64,000 nucleotides of DNA from Streptomyces echinoruber (GCF_014651135.1 NZ_BMWH01000002.1:310001-374000); one strand, 5' to 3'. Counted from the first letter of the stretch, positions 42,761 to 52,205 are shown. The notes: a model not told the origin generated them from the sequence alone. Translations and numbers: made by a program.

Positions 42761-43960
42761 ATGCAGAACGAGACCTTTGGCCAGGCCCTGCGGCGTCTGC
42801 GTGGCAGCCGATCCGTCCGGGACGTCGCTGATCTGGCCAACTGCGGGAAGAGCTACGTCTCGGACCTGGAGAACGGCAAACGCCAGCCCACCGAGGGCAT
42901 CGCCATCGCCCTCGACCGGGCGCTGGGAGCCGGCGGGGAGCTGATCGCCTTGGCGCAGCACCGTCCGGGCGCCGGCGTGCTGGAGCAGGTCGACGCTCTC
43001 CAACAGGGCCTGGCTGAGTCCCTGGCCGCAGGCCCCATGACGGACGCGACATTTGAGGAGTGGGAGTACACGGTGGCCCGCCATGGCAGGGCCACCCGCT
43101 ACCGGCCCGAAGAGGAGCTACTCCCGGAACTCCTGTCGGACTTCCAGGACTTACGTCTCGTGCTCACACACCGCCACCAGCCGTCGGCGCACAAGAAGCT
43201 GCTGATCGCCTCAGCGCAGCTCGCCGGGGTGATGGCACTGACGCTGCTGAGGCTGGGAGACGACCGGTCGCGGGCCTGGTGGCGCACCGGGCGTGCCGCG
43301 GCAGCCGCCGCAGAGGACCGAGCCGTCCTGTCCTGGCTCTACGCCCAGGAGGCCTACCAGCTCTACTACGGCGGCGACCTGTACGGAGCTGTCGAACTTG
43401 CCCGCCGAGCCCAGCAACTGGCCGGCGGCCTGCCGTGCGTCGGAGCAGCCCTCGCCGCGCCCCTGGAGGCGCGTGCTCATGCCCAGCTCGGTGCAGCCGA
43501 ACCAGCCGTCCGCGCTCTCGAGGCGGCAGAGACGGCTCTCTCCCGCCTTCCTGAAGAAGACCGTATCGGCTCCGCCTTCGGCTACAGCGAGAGCCAGCTG
43601 CGCTTCCACGCCGGAAACGCCTGGACACACCTCGGCCAGACGTCACGAGCCCGGGAGGAACACGGCCGCGCCTTGGAGCTGTACCCGCCGACCGACTACA
43701 TGGACCTCGCCCTGATCAGCCTCGACCGGGCCATGTGCGAAGCTCTCGACGGTGACCCCGCCGCAGCCGCGGCACACGCGACGCAGACCATCGTCGCCCT
43801 GCCCCAGCAGCACCGCTCCGCCTTGATCATCTACCGGGCCCGCGAGGTAGCGGCTAAGGTGCCCCAGGCACAAGGAGCACCGGAAGTGCAGCTACTGCGC
43901 GGGGTGTTGGCGCTCCCCGCGAGTGAGAGGGACGACAGTGAGGATCGACGAGGCGACTGA
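42761..43960 (+). CDS. XRE-type HTH regulator with TPR-like domain (contains TTA)
   Basis: 399 residues; AAGGGG before ATG 42761. The HTH (~5-65) reads FGQALRRLRGSRSVRDVADL with NCGKSYVSDLENGKRQP; a helical repeat domain follows (ALSWLYAQEAYQLYYGGDLYGA-type units), as in the regulator at 7537. Leu131 is encoded by TTA (43151-43153), so translation should depend on bldA tRNA, typical of late developmental genes. It is divergent from the radical SAM unit and overlaps the GNAT gene by 23 bases. Confidence 0.85.
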   Translation: MQNETFGQALRRLRGSRSVRDVADLANCGKSYVSDLENGKRQPTEGIAIALDRALGAGGELIALAQHRPGAGVLEQVDALQQGLAESLAAGPMTDATFEEWEYTVARHGRATRYRPEEELLPELLSDFQDLRLVLTHRHQPSAHKKLLIASAQLAGVMALTLLRLGDDRSRAWWRTGRAAAAAAEDRAVLSWLYAQEAYQLYYGGDLYGAVELARRAQQLAGGLPCVGAALAAPLEARAHAQLGAAEPAVRALEAAETALSRLPEEDRIGSAFGYSESQLRFHAGNAWTHLGQTSRAREEHGRALELYPPTDYMDLALISLDRAMCEALDGDPAAAAAHATQTIVALPQQHRSALIIYRAREVAAKVPQAQGAPEVQLLRGVLALPASERDDSEDRRGD

Positions 43961-44378
43961 GGCGGACATCGACGTTCTGTCCACGCTGCTCGGCGAGGTC
44001 GAGGCGTACTACGGTGGCCGGGCCACCCCGGGCGACCCGGAGCAGATCCGCGCCGCGCTCTTCGGCCCCCGCCCGGTCGCGACCGTGCTGATCGCCCGCA
44101 CTGACGACGTGCTCGGCTTCGCCTCCTACAGCTTCCTCTGGCCCGCGGCCGGCGCCGACACGTCCATCTACCTCAAGGAGCTGTTCGTCCGAGAGCAGCA
44201 CCGCCGCCGCGGCGTCGCCCGCGCACTGATGGACGCCGTACGCGACGCAGGCCGAGCCGCCGGCTGCTCACGTCTGGAGTGGACGGCGGACACCGACAAC
44301 CCGCCTGCGCTCGACTTCTACAAGAGCCTGGGCGCCGAGACGCACCAGGGCAAGGTCTTCTATCGCTCGGCCTTGTAG
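43938..44378 (+). CDS. GNAT N-acetyltransferase
   Basis: 146 residues; GTG 43938 preceded by GAGGGA. The GNAT fold shows LKELFVREQHRRRGVARALM, with the R/Q-x-x-G-x-G/A acetyl-CoA loop as RRRGVA, and AAGCSRLEWTADTDNPPALDFYKSLGA. Substrate unknown. Coupled to the XRE-TPR regulator by overlap. Confidence 0.85.
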   Translation: MRIDEATEADIDVLSTLLGEVEAYYGGRATPGDPEQIRAALFGPRPVATVLIARTDDVLGFASYSFLWPAAGADTSIYLKELFVREQHRRRGVARALMDAVRDAGRAAGCSRLEWTADTDNPPALDFYKSLGAETHQGKVFYRSAL

Positions 44379-44839
44379 AGCCCATCGCCCCCGGGAGGAG
44401 CCAGGCCCGTCGTGGACACGCCGGGTGATCCGGTCTCGCCGTCTTTGCCGTTCCGCCCGTCCTTGCCGTTCTGCCCCTCCTTGCCGTGCTTGCCGTTCTG
44501 CCCTGGCGAGCCTGCCGGTCCCGGCGGTCCGGGTGATCCGCTGGGGCCGACGACGTTCTTGCCGGGCTCGCCCCGGCTGTCGGGCGGCCCGGCGACCGGT
44601 GACGCGCCGAGCCGCTCGACCTGCGCGGCCAGAGCGTCGCGCGCCTTGTTCGCGGTCTCCAGGTCCTGGTGCAGGCTGACGAACTGAAGCGCGAGGAAGG
44701 CCATCCCGCCGACGAGGACGACGACCATGCCGGCGATGACAACCCCGACCCGCGGAAGCGGCAACTGCCGTGGCGGCCTCGGCGACTTCACGGCGTGCTT
44801 CGCATCCTCCCGATGACCGACGGTCTTCACCGAAGTCAT
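44360..44839 (-). CDS. Membrane-anchored collagen-like protein
   Basis: 159 residues from ATG 44839 (a GTG at 44920 would add 27). A membrane segment (~32-54) and a short coiled coil (SLHQDLETANKARDALAAQV) precede a run of Gly-x-y triplets from about residue 90 to 145 (GPPGPAGSPGQNGKHG, then GKEGQNGKDGRNGKDGETG), typical of bacterial collagen-like stalks with Gly-Lys-Asp/Glu stabilising triplets. The N-terminus is cytoplasmic, so the triplets lie outside. It overlaps the convergent GNAT stop by 19 bases. Confidence 0.75.
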   Translation of the reverse strand: MTSVKTVGHREDAKHAVKSPRPPRQLPLPRVGVVIAGMVVVLVGGMAFLALQFVSLHQDLETANKARDALAAQVERLGASPVAGPPDSRGEPGKNVVGPSGSPGPPGPAGSPGQNGKHGKEGQNGKDGRNGKDGETGSPGVSTTGLAPPGGDGLYKAER

Positions 44840-45059
44840 CCGCCTGCCGCCGGCCCGAGCATCGGGAGCCCCGCTCCCACCAGACCCATGACCTGCAACT
44901 TCACGATGCACACCGCTCACTGGGGTACGGGCGCGAACGGCGGCGTGGGTGCGGGCGCGGGCGGCGTCGTGGCCCTGGCGGCCCAGGGGGCCGCCAGGCG
45001 CGGGAAGTCACCATCCGGGCAGGGGAGTTGTGCGAAGCCGTCGGTGGCCAGGGAGAGGG

Positions 45060-45087
45060 TCCGCCGGGCGGAGAGCCGCCCGGCGGA
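45060..45087 (-). terminator. Terminator hairpin of matB
   Basis: Perfect 12-bp arms TCCGCCGGGCGG and CCGCCCGGCGGA around AGAG, 12 bases beyond the matB stop. Confidence 0.8.
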
Positions 45088-45098
45088 GGGGTGCGGGG

Positions 45099-46541
45099 TC
45101 ATGCGGTCAGCGCCCGCTTCATGATCTTGCCCAGGTCGTTGCGCGGGAGGGAGTCGCGGTAGCGGACCGCGCGGGGCCGCTTGTGCGGGGCGAGCCGCCG
45201 GGCCACGTGGTCCGCCAGCTCCTCGGCGGCCGGCGGCGCCTGCGGGTCGGCCGGGACCACCCAGGCGACGATCCGCTCGCCCAGGTCGGCGTCCGGCTCC
45301 CCGGTCACCGCCGCCTCGCGCACCCCGGGGTGTTCCAGCAGGGCGTTCTCGATCTCCCCGGCGCCGATCTTGTAGCCGCCGCTCTTGATGAGGTCGGTGG
45401 CCTTGCGGCCGACGATGCGGACCGAGCCGTCGGGGTCCCGGACGGCCATGTCGCCGGTGCGGAACCAGCCGTCGGCGGTGAACGCGGCGGCCGTGGCGTC
45501 GGGCCGGTTCAGGTACCCGGTGAACAGGTTCGGGCCGCGCACCTGGATCTCGCCCACGGTCTGGCCGTCCCATACGGTGATCGCCGAGCCGTCCTCCTCG
45601 ACCAGCCGCAGCTCCACGCCCGGCAGCGGCACGCCCACGGTGCCCGGCCGGGCCTCGCCGTCGGCGCGGACGCTGGTGTTCATCAGCGTTTCCGTCATGC
45701 CGTACCGCTCGATCACCCGCCGGCCGGTCGCGGCGGCGATCCGCTCGTGGTCGTGCAGCGGCAGCGCGGCCGACCCGGACACCAGCAGCCGCGCGGACGC
45801 CAGCGCCCGGACCAGCTCCGGGTCGGTGGGCAGGGCCTCCGCGAGGCGGTGGTACATGGTCGGCACGCCGAACAGCATCGTCGCGCCGCCGTTCAGCTCC
45901 CGCGCCACGCCCTCGGCCGAGAACCGCCCCAGGTGCCGCACCGACCCGCCGCGCCGCAGCGGGCCCAGCACCCCCAGCACCAGCCCGTGCACGTGGAACA
46001 GCGGCAGGGCGTGCACCAGCACGTCGTCCCCCGTCCACCGCCACGCCTGCGCGAGCGCGTCCAGCGTGGCGGCCAGGGCCCGGCGGGGCAGCACGGCGCC
46101 CTTGGGCGGGCCGGTGGTGCCGGAGGTGTAGACGACGAGCGCCGGATCGTCCTCGCCGGCCCCGCCGCCCGGGAGCGGTCCGCGGGCGCGCACGTCGACG
46201 TCGATCCGCTCGACGTCCCGCAGGGCATCCGGGAGTTCCGCCTCCGGCGGCGCCAGCACCAGCGCCGGCGCACTGTCCGCCAGGATGTGCCGCAGCTCCT
46301 TCTCCCCGGCCTTCGGGTTCAGCGGTACGGCGGCGACCCCGGCCTCCAGAGCCGCGACCACGGCGACGGCCGTCTCCGGCTCCGGCGCCGCCCACACCGC
46401 GACCCGCTCCGTCCCGCCGAGCCGTCCGGCCAGCGCGCCGGCCGCCGCGGCCAGCTCTCCGTAGGTCAGCGACCGGTCGCCGAAGCGCAGGGCGGCCCGG
46501 TCGGGCGGGCCGTCGGTCAGGGCGGGGAACAGGGAGGACAC
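45099..46541 (-). CDS. matB: Malonyl-CoA synthetase
   Basis: 480 residues. ANL adenylate-forming enzyme: P-loop YTSGTTGPPKG, RYGMTETLMN, WFRTGDMAV and the hinge KATDLIKSGGYKIG with catalytic Lys in NDLGKIMKR near the C-terminus. The sequence closely follows what I remember of S. coelicolor MatB, which activates malonate and methylmalonate to their CoA thioesters and so supplies polyketide extender units. AAGGAG five bases upstream picks GTG 46541 over GTG 46547. Confidence 0.92.
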   Translation of the reverse strand: MSSLFPALTDGPPDRAALRFGDRSLTYGELAAAAGALAGRLGGTERVAVWAAPEPETAVAVVAALEAGVAAVPLNPKAGEKELRHILADSAPALVLAPPEAELPDALRDVERIDVDVRARGPLPGGGAGEDDPALVVYTSGTTGPPKGAVLPRRALAATLDALAQAWRWTGDDVLVHALPLFHVHGLVLGVLGPLRRGGSVRHLGRFSAEGVARELNGGATMLFGVPTMYHRLAEALPTDPELVRALASARLLVSGSAALPLHDHERIAAATGRRVIERYGMTETLMNTSVRADGEARPGTVGVPLPGVELRLVEEDGSAITVWDGQTVGEIQVRGPNLFTGYLNRPDATAAAFTADGWFRTGDMAVRDPDGSVRIVGRKATDLIKSGGYKIGAGEIENALLEHPGVREAAVTGEPDADLGERIVAWVVPADPQAPPAAEELADHVARRLAPHKRPRAVRYRDSLPRNDLGKIMKRALTA

Positions 46542-46550
46542 GCGCACTCC

Positions 46551-46670
46551 TTACGACGACGGGACACGGCTTACGACGACGGGACACGGCGGCGGCACGG
46601 AAAGCCGGGGCGGGGCTGCCCCACCCCTTCCTACCCCGGGACGGCCCCACCCCTTCCTACCCCGGGACGG
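46551..46670. repeat. Two pairs of perfect tandem units upstream of matB
   Basis: A 20-bp unit (TTACGACGACGGGACACGGC) repeats at 46551 and 46571. A 26-bp unit repeats exactly at 46619 and 46645. They fill the matB upstream region and could alter its promoter. Confidence 0.85.
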
Positions 46671-46851
46671 ACGCGATCCGCCGCCGCCGGAGGTTGACGC
46701 CGATCACCTTGACACGGGCCTCACCACCGCCGGGCCCCGCCACCGCCGGGCCCCGGCACCGCCGGGCCGCGGCGTCCCGGCCGTGGCGCGGCCGCCGGCC
46801 GTTGTTAGCCTGCGGGTCGCTCACCGCCCGCCGCGCCCGGAGGAGGCCGCC

Positions 46852-47725
46852 GTGTCCCGCATAGCCCTCGTCACCTGCCGCCCCGGACCGGAGGTCAACA
46901 CCGACCGCGATCTGCCGGGGCTGGTGGCGGCGCTGCGGCAGGCCGGGGCGCGGGCCGAGGCGGTGGTGTGGGACGACCCGGACGCCGACTGGGCCTCCTT
47001 CGACCTGGCCGTGCTCCGCTCGACGTGGGACTACAGTTGGCGGGCGGCCGAGTTCGTCGCGTGGGCGCACCGGTGCGGCACGCTGACCAGGCTGGCGAAC
47101 CCGCCGGAGGTGGTGCGCTGGAACACCGACAAGCGCTACCTCGGGGACCTGGCCGCCGCCGGGGTGCCCGTCGTCCCCACCCGCTACCTCGCCCCCCGGG
47201 GACGCGCCGGACCTCCCCGGCGAGGGCGAGTACGTCGTCAAGCCCACCTCCGGCGCCGGCGCCCGTTTCGCCGCCCGCTACACGCCCGCCGAGCACGCCA
47301 CCGCCGTACGGCACCTTCGGCGGCTGCACGCCGAGGGCTTCACGGCGATGGTGCAGCCGTACATGAAGGGCATCGACGCGGCCGGCGAGCGGGCGCTGCA
47401 GTTCTTCGGCGGGCGCCTGCTGCACGCCAGCCGCAAGCGGGCCGTGCTCACGCCGGGCACGCCGTACGACGAGAAGAAAGTCGCCCACCCCGGGCTGGAG
47501 CCCTGGAGCCCGACCCCGGCCGAACTCGCCGTCGCCGAACGCGCCCTGGCCGCCGTGCCCGGCACGCCGGAGCTGCTGTACGCGCGCGTGGACCTGGTGG
47601 ACGGCGAGGACGGCGAGCCGCGGGTGATGGAGCTGGAACTGGTGGAGCCGAACCTGTTCTTGGACCTGCACCCGGGGTCGGTGGCGGGGGTGGTGGAGGC
47701 GGTGCTGGCGGCGGCGCAACGCTGA
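46852..47725 (+). pseudogene. ATP-grasp protein gene with a single frameshift
   Basis: GTG 46852 (GGAGGAGG upstream) opens a frame encoding the pre-ATP-grasp part (ALVTCRPGPEVNTDRDLPGL, SFDLAVLRSTWDYSW). Near 47192-47200, in a CCCCCCGGGG run, the frame breaks; the +1 frame continues with GDAPDLPGEGEYVVKPTSGA, ARFAARYTPAEHA and MVQPYMKG to a natural stop at 47725 (ELELVEPNLFLDLHP holds ATP/Mg ligands). One extra base explains it. The rest is intact, so this is a very recent mutation or a sequencing error. Confidence 0.75.
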
Positions 47726-47777
47726 CCGGCGCCGATGGGCGCCGGCCGGTGCCGTCCGCCGCCGGCCGCCGGCGCCG

Positions 47778-48377
47778 TCAGCCGCCCCCGACCCGCGTCC
47801 GTTGCAGCAGCCCCCACGTGAACTCCGCGACCACCTCGCGGCGCACCCCCTGCCCGTCCGGGGCCGTGAAGGACAGGCCGAAACGGCTGGGGGCGGTGCC
47901 CTCCAGGGGGCGGGCCGGGGGGAAGGCGCGGGCGGCCTCCTCGACGGTGCAGGACCAGGGGGTCAGGTCGTCCAGGGTGCGCAGCACCGGGGCGGGGGCG
48001 CCCGGGGCGCGGACCAGCCACTCGTTCCAGACGGCGCCGCCGGGGGCGACGAGGACCTCGAAGCGCAGGTCCGGCCACAGCTCCACGGGCCAGCGCCAGA
48101 CCTCGCAGTCGAGGTCGCCGACCCGGCGGGAGGTGGCGGGCTCCGGGGTGCCTAGAACTGAGCGGTAGCGCGCGGCGGCGCCGCGCGAGCGAGGGGAGCA
48201 CACCATCGCCTGCCAGCGTTTGTTGGCCTCCCGCAGGTCGGCCGCGGAGGCACCCAGGCGACGGCGGGCGTCCTCCACCAGCCCCGGGTTGTGGTCGGCC
48301 ATGCGGCGCAGCAGCACGAGCTGGAAGTGGCGGGGGGTGAAGGGGCCGGGGGCGGCGGGCGGCTTGGCGGAGGGCAT
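47778..48377 (-). CDS. Hypothetical protein
   Basis: 199 residues from ATG 48377 (ATG 48386 is an alternative). Soluble, with DADHNPGLVEDARRRLG-like helices near the N-terminus and Trp-rich beta strands (CEVWRWPVELWPDLRFEVLVA, AVWNEWLV) later. No recognised family. It is divergent from the IclR gene. Confidence 0.55.
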   Translation of the reverse strand: MPSAKPPAAPGPFTPRHFQLVLLRRMADHNPGLVEDARRRLGASAADLREANKRWQAMVCSPRSRGAAARYRSVLGTPEPATSRRVGDLDCEVWRWPVELWPDLRFEVLVAPGGAVWNEWLVRAPGAPAPVLRTLDDLTPWSCTVEEAARAFPPARPLEGTAPSRFGLSFTAPDGQGVRREVVAEFTWGLLQRTRVGGG

Positions 48378-48467
48378 GGCTCCCATCCTCGCCCGTCCGG
48401 CCGCCCCGCACGGCCATTGCCGCCGCTCTCCGCCCTGACTAGCCTGTGTTCGTCATGCCGATCGCCT

Positions 48468-48482
48468 GTTGGTATATCGAAC
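48468..48482. promoter_or_regulatory. Candidate IclR-type operator
   Basis: GTTGGTATATCGAAC is a partial palindrome with GTT/AAC ends and a TATA core. It is an isolated A/T-rich patch 34 bases before the IclR start, a place and shape that suit IclR autoregulation. Confidence 0.45.
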
Positions 48483-48516
48483 GCAGGCGCCTGAGACGCA
48501 AGGGAGGGAGCCGGCC

Positions 48517-49290
48517 GTGGGACGTCTCGTACCTGCCGTGACCCGGGCTCTCGACATTCTCGAGCTCTTCCTGGACGGGGACGGGACCCTCTCCGCCCCC
48601 GACATCGTGCGCAAGCTGCAGCTGCCGCGCACCACCGTGCACGAGCTGGTGACCACGCTCGCCGCGCGCAAGTACATCGTCCCCGTGCCGGGGCAGCCCG
48701 GCCGCTACCGGCTCGGCGTGCGCCCGTACCAGCTCGGCGCCCGCTACGCCGAGCAGCTCGACCTCGCCGCCGAGGGCCGGCAGGTCGCCCGCTCGGTCGC
48801 CGAGACCTGCGACGAGACCGTGCACGTGGCGATTCTGGAGGACACCGACGTCATCTACATCGCCAAGGTCGACTCCACCCACGCCGTGCGCATGGTGTCG
48901 GCGGCCGGCCGCCGCCTGCCCGCGCACTGCACGTCGGTGGGCAAGATGCTGCTCGCCTCCCTCCCCGAGCAGGAGCTCGCCGCCCGCATCCCGGACGACG
49001 CCCGGCTCGTCGCGATGACCCCCCACAGCATCACCGACCCGGCCGCGCTGCGCGAGGCCCTGGCCGAGATCCGCCGCCGGGGCATCGCGGTGGAGTCCCG
49101 CGAGTCCAACCCCGACGTCTCCTGCGTGGCCGCGCCGGTGCGCGACCGCACCGGCCAAGTGGTGGCCGCGCTGTCGATCTCCGTGCCGATGATCCGGTGG
49201 AGCGAGGAGCGGCGCGCGGAACTGGAGCAGCTCGCCGCCAAGGGCGCGGCGGAGCTGTCGGAGCGGCTCGGGCACCGGAGCGCGGCATGA
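48517..49290 (+). CDS. IclR-family transcriptional regulator
   Basis: 257 residues; GGGAGGGAG precedes GTG 48517. The winged HTH (5-65; LSAPDIVRKLQLPRTTVHELV) and the effector-binding domain (80-250; TVHVAILEDTDVIYIAKVDST, LPAHCTSVGKMLLAS) match the family. Its stop overlaps the SMP-30 gene start as ATGA, so it likely regulates use of the same sugar or lactone. Confidence 0.9.
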   Translation: MGRLVPAVTRALDILELFLDGDGTLSAPDIVRKLQLPRTTVHELVTTLAARKYIVPVPGQPGRYRLGVRPYQLGARYAEQLDLAAEGRQVARSVAETCDETVHVAILEDTDVIYIAKVDSTHAVRMVSAAGRRLPAHCTSVGKMLLASLPEQELAARIPDDARLVAMTPHSITDPAALREALAEIRRRGIAVESRESNPDVSCVAAPVRDRTGQVVAALSISVPMIRWSEERRAELEQLAAKGAAELSERLGHRSAA

Positions 49291-50153
49291 CGGCGGCGTA
49301 CGAGGCGGCGTACGAGGTGGCGGTCCGCGCCGAGGCGCGGCTCGGCGAGGGCCCGACGTGGGATGCGCGGGCGGGGCACCTGCTGTGGGTGGACATCCTC
49401 GGCTCCCGCGTGCACACCTACGACCCCGCGACCGGCCGGCGCACGGTCCGCACCACGGAGCAGCACGTGGGCGCGGCCAAGCCGCGTGCGGGCGGCGGCC
49501 TGGTGCTGAACCTGCGGGACGGCGTCGGCCTGGTCGACCCCGACGGCTCCTTCCGCTGGCTGCGCCACGACCCCGTCCCCGGCCGCCGCGGCAACGACGC
49601 CGCCGTCGCGCCCGACGGTTCGCTGTGGGCGGGCACCATGCGCTACGACGAGACCCCGGGCGGCGGCACCCTGACCCGCCTCACCGGCGACGGCACCGCC
49701 GTGACCGTCCTGGACGACGTGACCGTCAGCAACGGCACGGGCTGGAGCCCCGACGGGCGGCTGATGTACTACATCGACACCCCGACCCGCCGCATCGACG
49801 TCCTCGACCACGACCCCGCGACCGGCCGGGTCACCGGCCGCCGGCCCCTGGCCGCCGTCGAGGACGGCGCCGGCTTCCCCGACGGCCTCACCGTCGACGC
49901 CGACGGCTGCGTGTGGGTCGCCCTCTGGCAGGGCGGCGCGGTACGGCGCTACACGCCGTCCGGCGACCTGGACCGGGTGATCGAACTCCCGGTCCCGCTC
50001 GTGACGGCCTGCGCCTTCGGCGGCCCCGACCTGACCGACCTGTACGTCACGACGGCCCGGGCGGGGCTCGAGTCCCCGCCGCCCCTGGCCGGGTCGGTGT
50101 TCGTGGTGCCGGGCGCGGGCAAGGGGGTGGCGCAGCCGGCGTTCGCGGGGTGA
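49287..50153 (+). CDS. SMP-30/gluconolactonase-family hydrolase
   Basis: 288 residues forming a six-bladed propeller. The metal-binding residues fall in LGEGPTWD (Glu), RGNDAAVAPDG (Asn/Asp), DVTVSNGTGWSPDG and FPDGLTVDADG. Members hydrolyse sugar lactones using Ca2+ or Zn2+. Coupled to the IclR regulator by a 4-base overlap, consistent with an inducible sugar-acid pathway. Confidence 0.88.
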   Translation: MTAAYEAAYEVAVRAEARLGEGPTWDARAGHLLWVDILGSRVHTYDPATGRRTVRTTEQHVGAAKPRAGGGLVLNLRDGVGLVDPDGSFRWLRHDPVPGRRGNDAAVAPDGSLWAGTMRYDETPGGGTLTRLTGDGTAVTVLDDVTVSNGTGWSPDGRLMYYIDTPTRRIDVLDHDPATGRVTGRRPLAAVEDGAGFPDGLTVDADGCVWVALWQGGAVRRYTPSGDLDRVIELPVPLVTACAFGGPDLTDLYVTTARAGLESPPPLAGSVFVVPGAGKGVAQPAFAG

Positions 50154-50255
50154 CCCGCCCCGCCGCTGCCTCGGACGGCCGGCAACCGTCCCACCGCCGG
50201 CCTCCGGCCCCGTGGATCACCCGTGCTGTGCGCGTGACGGGTGGGGCACTGTTGA

Positions 50256-50777
50256 TCACAGGGCGGGCGCGCCGTCGCGGAGGTACAGCGGCCGTCCCGC
50301 GTCCAGCGCCTTCAGGGCGTGCTCGAACCGGCGCCGGACGCGGTCCCGGAGGCGACCGGCGGCCTCGGCGACCGTGACGAAGGAAGCTTCGGACAACTCG
50401 TCGTCCCGTGGCCGGAGTTGATCGGCCTGCTCCTCCTCCAGGGTGCCGCCGTCGAAGACGAACGCGAGCTGATCGTCCCAGGGGCCGTGCGGGGCCACCC
50501 AGTCCACCACCAGCAGCCCGAGCAGCGTGACGCGTACGCCGAGTTCCTCCATCAGCTCACGGCGTACCGTGTCCTCCGGCGGCTCGTTGGCCTCCGCCAT
50601 CCCGCCGGGCAGATCCCATCCCGGTTTGTAGGTGGGGTTCACCAGGAGCACACGGCCGGACGGGTCCCGTAGCAGCACATCGGCCGCCACGCGCTTGCGG
50701 GCCTGCTGGGCGTTGCCCTCGGCGAGGTACGCATTCCACGCGTCGGTGTCGGAGGGATCGGGCGCTGCGGACCTCAC
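50256..50777 (-). CDS. NUDIX hydrolase
   Basis: 173 residues with Nudix box G(x5)E(x7)RELMEELGV after WDLPGG. GTG 50777 overlaps the monooxygenase stop by 4 bases, so it is the last gene of the 50-55 kb operon. It could remove a damaged nucleotide or a nucleotide-linked intermediate. LAFVFDGGTLEEEQADQLRP after the box is typical of the family. Confidence 0.85.
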   Translation of the reverse strand: MRSAAPDPSDTDAWNAYLAEGNAQQARKRVAADVLLRDPSGRVLLVNPTYKPGWDLPGGMAEANEPPEDTVRRELMEELGVRVTLLGLLVVDWVAPHGPWDDQLAFVFDGGTLEEEQADQLRPRDDELSEASFVTVAEAAGRLRDRVRRRFEHALKALDAGRPLYLRDGAPAL

Positions 50778-52195
50778 GGTCGGTCCTCCGCCCCCGTCCG
50801 GTCCAGTTCCCGCAGGATCTTCCGCTCCTGGGCCGTCAGCGGCGGTCCGGACAGCGGCGGCAGCGGCGGTCCCGTCAGGGCCGACAGGAGGGCGCCGGGG
50901 CGGAAGAGGCGTTCCGCCCCCGCCTGCATGCTCGTCACCTCCCACAGGGCGCTCGCCGCGGTGAACGACCCCGTCGCCGCCCGCGTCAGCCGCCGTACGT
51001 ACCGCGTGGCGAGCCGGTCGGTCAGGCCGGGGCGGCCGCCGCGCACGCCGGGGTACCAGAGGTCCTGGCTGACGGCCATGGTCCAGGCGGCCTCGACGGG
51101 CCGGGCCGCGCCCCGCAGGACGCGCCGGGCGAGCCCGGGGCCGTGCGGCCCGGTGCGGCGCAGCTCCTCGGCCAGGACCCGCGCGCCCAGCGCGGCGACG
51201 GACATGCCCTGCCCGTAGGCGGGGTTGTACGTGGCGAACGCGTCGCCGAGCACGACGAGCCCCTCCGGCCAGGCCGGCGCCTTCTCCAGGTGGCGGCGCA
51301 CGTTGCGGGTGCTGCGGGTGACGTGCACGCCGGTGAGGGGTTCGGCGCCGGAGACGAGCCGGCCCACGATGGGGTGGGGCAGGTCGAGGGCGTAGCGCAG
51401 GAAGCCGTCGGGGTCGGCGGGCGGTTCGCCGCCGCGCGTGCCGGCCAGGCTGACCATCCACCGGTCGTCCTCGATGGGCAGCACCATGCCGCTGCGCCCG
51501 GGCCGGGAGAGGAAGGGGTTGGCGTTGACGATCGTCAGCGGGAAGCCCTCCGCGCCGGGCGGGACGCGGTAGACGCGGGTGGCGTTGACCAGCCCGGAGT
51601 CCACGGACCGCTCCCGTACGCCGGTCACGCCGAGCCGCTCCAGCCACCGCATGATGCGCGAGCCGCGCCCGCCGGCGTCGACGACGAGGTCGGCCGGGAA
51701 CGTGTCCTCGGCGCCGTCGGCGGCGTCGGCGGCGACGCGCACGCCGGTCACGCGTTGCGCGGTGCCGGTCAGTTCCAGCGCCTCGGCGCGGCGGACGGTG
51801 ACATTGCCGGTGCGGGCGAGGACGGCGGTGCGCACCGCCCAGTCGAGCAGCGCCCGGCTGCACGTGATCATGCGGGGTGTCTCGGGGCGCCAGCGCCGGA
51901 ACCATCCCTCGGAGGTCAGCGTGACCATGCCGGTGCCGAGGGAGACCTCACGCGCGCCCGCCGCCAGCAGGTGCCGGCGCAGGTCGAGGCCCGGCAGCAG
52001 CGCGTCGGCCGCGGCCAGCCCGCCGGCCATGAGGAGGTGGGCGTGCCGCCCCTGCGGCAGGCCCTTGCGGTGCTCGGGCCCGTCCGGCAGGTCGTCGCGG
52101 TCCAGCACCAGCACCTCGTCGACGGCGGGGGACAGCGCCGCCGCGGCGAGTATGCCGGCCACTCCGGCACCGATGACGACAGCTCTGGTTGACAT
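50774..52195 (-). CDS. FAD-dependent monooxygenase / halogenase-like
   Basis: 473 residues; GAGGAG before ATG 52195. The N-terminal Rossmann signature is VVIGAGVAGILAAAAL, with the FAD-ribose motif VVLGDAFATYNPAYGQGMS near 310 and the VDAGGRGSRIMRWLERLG region. It belongs to the class A flavoprotein hydroxylase/geranylgeranyl-reductase group, which oxidises small hydrophobic substrates. It sits downstream of the two MAB_1171c-like genes and a 28-bp array. Confidence 0.82.
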   Translation of the reverse strand: MSTRAVVIGAGVAGILAAAALSPAVDEVLVLDRDDLPDGPEHRKGLPQGRHAHLLMAGGLAAADALLPGLDLRRHLLAAGAREVSLGTGMVTLTSEGWFRRWRPETPRMITCSRALLDWAVRTAVLARTGNVTVRRAEALELTGTAQRVTGVRVAADAADGAEDTFPADLVVDAGGRGSRIMRWLERLGVTGVRERSVDSGLVNATRVYRVPPGAEGFPLTIVNANPFLSRPGRSGMVLPIEDDRWMVSLAGTRGGEPPADPDGFLRYALDLPHPIVGRLVSGAEPLTGVHVTRSTRNVRRHLEKAPAWPEGLVVLGDAFATYNPAYGQGMSVAALGARVLAEELRRTGPHGPGLARRVLRGAARPVEAAWTMAVSQDLWYPGVRGGRPGLTDRLATRYVRRLTRAATGSFTAASALWEVTSMQAGAERLFRPGALLSALTGPPLPPLSGPPLTAQERKILRELDRTGAEDRP

Positions 52196-52205
52196 GGGGC
52201 TCCTC

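Noticed and set aside
44917..45102. 61-codon frame overlapping the matB stop as ATGA on the minus strand
   Set aside because: It reads straight through the perfect matB terminator hairpin and has a Pro/Ala-rich end; probably 3' untranslated sequence.
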